This document shows positions 6,231 through 7,833 of a DNA stretch of 7,833 bases, in pieces; within the stretch, counting starts at the first letter, position 1, and every line of letters begins with the position of its first letter. A program made the position numbers and the translations under genes. The notes under the pieces were generated by a model that was not told the origin of the DNA, made no database searches, and was given only the letters and a program-made list of their open reading frames with translations. Source of the stretch: Frankiales bacterium (GTDB lineage Bacteria; Actinomycetota; Actinomycetes; Mycobacteriales; SCTD01); assembly GCA_025464795.1 (NCBI GenBank), contig JAODNB010000021.1:1-7833 (forward strand), read 5' to 3'.

Positions 6231-6430
6231 TGAGGCTCACGGTCAACGGGGAACCCCGTGAGGTCGTCGACGGCACCGGCCTCGAGGCCCTGCTGGAGCA
6301 GCTCGGGCTGCGGCTCGGGTCTGTCGTGGTCGAGCACAACGGCACGGCCCTGCTGCGCTCCGAGGTGGTTCGGGCCTCCCTGAGCGACGGCGACACCCTC
6401 GAGCTGGTACGAGCGGTCGCAGGTGGGTAG
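6230..6430 (+). CDS. thiS: ThiS sulfur-carrier protein
   Basis: ThiS is a small ubiquitin-like protein. Its C-terminal glycine is adenylated and converted to a thiocarboxylate, which donates sulfur to ThiG for the thiamine thiazole. The 66-residue product has the expected length and beta-grasp pattern: MRLTVNGEPREV (1-12), the helix GLEALLEQLGL (17-27), VVVEHNGTALLRSEV (32-46), the LSDGDTLELVRAVAGG ending (51-66) and the essential terminal Gly-Gly. The start ATG shares one base with the previous stop (TGATG), and thiE begins inside its last codons, so translation is coupled on both sides. The usual partner thiG is not next to it, nor are the thiF-type activator or thiO; they would have to lie elsewhere. 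MoaD is the main alternative for such a protein, but the thiE neighbour favours ThiS. Confidence 0.92.
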   Translation: MRLTVNGEPREVVDGTGLEALLEQLGLRLGSVVVEHNGTALLRSEVVRASLSDGDTLELVRAVAGG

Positions 6431-7055
6431 CCGCCGGGACCGGCTGGCGGCGGCGCGCCTGTACCTCTGCACCCCGGACCGGCCCGACCTGGCGGACTTC
6501 CTCGAAGAGGTGCTCGCCGGTGGGGTTGACGTCGTGCAGCTGCGACAGAAGGGCATCGAGGCCCGCCGCGAGCTGGAGCTGCTCGACGTGGTCCGCAACG
6601 CCGCCGAGCGGCACGGCGCCCTCTGGTCGGTGAACGACCGGGCTGACGTCGCGCACGCGTCCGGCGCACCTGTGCTGCACCTGGGACAGGACGACCTGCC
6701 GGTGCCTGCCGCACGGGCGGTCCTCGGTGAGGACGTGCTGATCGGACGCTCCACCCACGACGTGACCCAGGTCGAGGCGGCCGCCGTGCAGGAGGGGGTC
6801 GACTACTTCTGCGTGGGACCGACCTGGCCCACGCCCACGAAGCCGGGCCGGCCGGCGCCCGGGCTCGACCTCACCCGGCACGCAGCAGCGCAGGAGGAGC
6901 GGCACGGCCGGCCCTGGTTCGCCATCGGCGGCATCGACCTCGACAACCTGGACCAGGTCCTCGACGCAGGCGCGACGAGGGTCGTCGTGGTGCGGGCGCT
7001 CACCGAGGCGGCCGACCCGAGGGCTGCGGCTCAGGCGTTCAAGGCCCGCCTCTGA
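6423..7055 (+). CDS. thiE: Thiamine-phosphate synthase (ThiE)
   Basis: ThiE couples 4-amino-5-hydroxymethyl-2-methylpyrimidine diphosphate with the thiazole phosphate to give thiamine phosphate. The 210-residue TIM-barrel protein carries all main motifs: VVQLRQK (37-43), the Mg/pyrophosphate-binding SVNDRADVA (69-77), HLGQDDLP (86-93), IGRSTHD (107-113), GPTWPTPTKPG (132-142), the phosphate-binding FAIGGID (166-172) and VVVVRALTEA (187-196). The GTG start at 6423 overlaps thiS by 8 bases. The first plausible alternative start downstream would cut into the conserved LYLCTP strand. The TGA overlaps the next gene's ATG by one base. Length and motifs are normal, and an active enzyme is expected. 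Confidence 0.97.
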   Translation: MGSRRDRLAAARLYLCTPDRPDLADFLEEVLAGGVDVVQLRQKGIEARRELELLDVVRNAAERHGALWSVNDRADVAHASGAPVLHLGQDDLPVPAARAVLGEDVLIGRSTHDVTQVEAAAVQEGVDYFCVGPTWPTPTKPGRPAPGLDLTRHAAAQEERHGRPWFAIGGIDLDNLDQVLDAGATRVVVVRALTEAADPRAAAQAFKARL

Positions 7056-7351
7056 TGTACCTGCTCGTCCTGGCCGGGTGCCTGCTCGGCACCCTGCCGC
7101 TCGAGCTCGTGCTGCACGTCGGGGTCTACCGCCAGGCGCGCCGGCTCGCCCTCACCCTGGTCCCGGTGCTCGCGGTCTTCCTGACCTGGGACGCCCTGGC
7201 TGTACGGGCGGGCCAGTGGGGCTTCGACGACCGACAGCTGAGCGGTCCTTCAGTCGGGAACCTCCCCGTCGAGGAGCTGCTGTTCTTCGTCGTCATCCCG
7301 GTGTGCGCGGTGCTGGGCTTCGAAGCGGTCCGCAAGGTCCGGGACCTGTGA
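7055..7351 (+). CDS. Lycopene cyclase domain protein, CrtYc-type subunit
   Basis: Actinobacterial carotenoid cyclases of this class consist of two small integral membrane proteins that together cyclise lycopene or longer acyclic carotenoids. This 98-residue member has three hydrophobic helices, about 1-20, 32-50 and 72-90. It carries the signature TWDALAVRAGQWGF (44-57) followed by NLPVEELLFFVVIP (69-82), which holds the conserved P-x-E-E. The start ATG overlaps the thiE stop (TGATG) and the stop overlaps the next gene's GTG by four bases, so the two subunits are made together. Whether the ring is beta, epsilon or gamma (Yc/Yd, Ye/Yf or Yg/Yh type) cannot be read from sequence, so no symbol is given. 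No crtE, crtB or crtI is in the window. Confidence 0.92.
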   Translation: MYLLVLAGCLLGTLPLELVLHVGVYRQARRLALTLVPVLAVFLTWDALAVRAGQWGFDDRQLSGPSVGNLPVEELLFFVVIPVCAVLGFEAVRKVRDL

Positions 7352-7734
7352 CGTACACCGGAGTCTCGCTGCTGGTCGTGGCCGCGACGGTCGTGCTGGA
7401 CCTGCTGGTGCTGCGGGCGAGAGTCCTTGCCCACAAGGCGTTCTGGCCGTCGTACGCGATCGTGCTGGTCTTCCAGCTCGTCACGAACGGGATCCTCACC
7501 GGACGGGGGATCGTGCACTACGCCGGCGGCCCCGGACCGGGCGGGCAGCCGCCGTTCCTCGGCGCGGGACGCATCGCCTTCGCGCCGTACCAGGACCTGC
7601 TGTTCGGGTTCGCGCTGGTGGTCCAGACGGTGTCCTGGTGGGTGTTCTGGGGACGGCTAGCGAGCCCGGAGCCGTCGGACCAGCAGCAGCGAGCCGAGCA
7701 GCAGGGCACCGACGACCGGGAGGACGGGGCCTGA
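7348..7734 (+). CDS. Lycopene cyclase domain protein, CrtYd-type second subunit
   Basis: This is the partner subunit of the heterodimeric lycopene cyclase. The 128-residue product starts at GTG 7348, overlapping the previous stop as GTGA. Three hydrophobic segments are seen, about 4-23, 36-52 and 84-102. The family pattern is recognisable in LVTNGILTGRGIVHY (44-58) and RIAFAPYQDLLFGFAL (75-90). The normally conserved P-x-E-D reads P80-Y81-Q82-D83, so the acidic Glu is replaced by Gln. After WWVFWGR (97-103) comes a polar tail of 25 residues rich in Gln, Glu, Asp and Ser. This tail is exactly antisense, codon for codon, to the end of the minus-strand sorting-signal gene, so it is probably a non-conserved extension. 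Membrane location is clear; catalytic competence is uncertain. Confidence 0.9.
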   Translation: MTYTGVSLLVVAATVVLDLLVLRARVLAHKAFWPSYAIVLVFQLVTNGILTGRGIVHYAGGPGPGGQPPFLGAGRIAFAPYQDLLFGFALVVQTVSWWVFWGRLASPEPSDQQQRAEQQGTDDREDGA

Positions 7735-7833
7735 GCCGGTCGCGGCGAGCGATCCCTTGGGGAGCACCCGTGCCGGTACGGGTGCGGCGGGACGGCCGGT
7801 CGTGGCCGTGGGGGCCGTCCCCGCGCGCGTGCG
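7657..7833 (-). CDS. C-terminal end of an LAxTG cell-wall-anchored protein (partial)
   Basis: Reading the minus strand in from the right edge gives an open frame of 58 codons ending at TAG 7659-7657; the start lies beyond the window. The C-terminus is a textbook sortase signal. A Pro/Ala/Thr-rich linker (around TAPTATTGRPAAPVPARV) is followed by the pentapeptide LAATG, a hydrophobic segment PVLPVVGALLLGSLLLV, and the basic tail RRLRAR. LAxTG motifs are the preferred substrates of class E sortases in high-GC actinobacteria. The mature protein would therefore be exported and covalently joined to peptidoglycan. The body of the protein is not visible, so its function is unknown. The last 78 bases overlap the end of the convergent cyclase gene. 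The TAG is part of a CTAG, as at the two other convergent gene ends here. Confidence 0.82.
   Translation of the reverse strand, partial: RTRAGTAPTATTGRPAAPVPARVLPKGSLAATGSGPVLPVVGALLLGSLLLVRRLRAR
7764..7821. terminator. Two adjacent hairpins past the cyclase operon
   Basis: An 8-bp perfect stem (GCACCCGT 7764-7771, ACGGGTGC 7778-7785) lies 30 bases after the cyclase stop. It is followed by a 9-bp perfect stem with a 15-base loop (GGGACGGCC 7789-7797, GGCCGTCCC 7813-7821). They could terminate the plus-strand operon. They lie inside the coding sequence of the minus-strand surface protein and no T-run follows, so chance in GC-rich DNA is a real alternative. Confidence 0.3.

Noticed and set aside
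7681..7704. CAG-rich run considered as a short tandem repeat
   Set aside because: It is explained by Leu CTG codons of the membrane segment on the minus strand; the units are not regular beyond three copies.

Overview
The base composition is very GC-rich, with GTG starts and many genes overlapping their neighbours. The protein families point to an actinobacterium: an Rv2175c-type DNA-binding protein, a two-gene lycopene cyclase, an LAxTG-type cell-wall sorting signal, and the actinobacterial forms of DusB and Maf. Micrococcales or Nocardioides-like lineages seem plausible, but the genus cannot be set from this window. No tRNA, rRNA, CRISPR array, insertion sequence, attachment site or replication origin was recognised. 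The window reads as chromosomal core and near-core DNA.

Layout from left to right. (1) Bases 1-1481, plus strand: the last ~490 codons of dxs (1-deoxy-D-xylulose-5-phosphate synthase). (2) Bases 4054 down to 1478, minus strand: a compact operon of an uncharacterised 281-residue protein, maf and dusB; dusB converges on dxs and the two share a CTAG at their stop codons. (3) Bases 4055-4355: a ~300-base gap with no convincing gene, holding a 17-bp hairpin. (4) Bases 4356-4553, plus strand: a likely small two-helix membrane protein, converging on (5) a minus-strand FAD-linked aldonolactone oxidase (5845 down to 4550), again with stops sharing a CTAG. (6) A 58-base divergent promoter region. (7) Bases 5904-7734, plus strand: five genes in which every start overlaps the preceding stop, namely an Rv2175c-like regulator, thiS, thiE and two lycopene cyclase half-proteins. 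(8) Bases 7833 down to 7657, minus strand: the 3' end of a surface-protein gene with an LAATG sorting signal, lying antisense to the end of the second cyclase gene.

Functionally, dxs makes DXP, which feeds both isoprenoids (including carotenoids) and the thiazole half of thiamine. The right-hand operon carries a thiazole-pathway sulfur carrier (ThiS), thiamine-phosphate synthase (ThiE) and lycopene cyclase, so both DXP-consuming branches are represented. The maf-dusB operon concerns nucleotide housekeeping and tRNA modification. I do not see a clearly new defence or mobile system. The most interesting items are the thiamine/carotenoid operon, the codon-aligned antisense overlap with the sortase-substrate gene, the altered PxED motif in the second cyclase subunit, and the hairpin plus small membrane protein near 4.3-4.5 kb.
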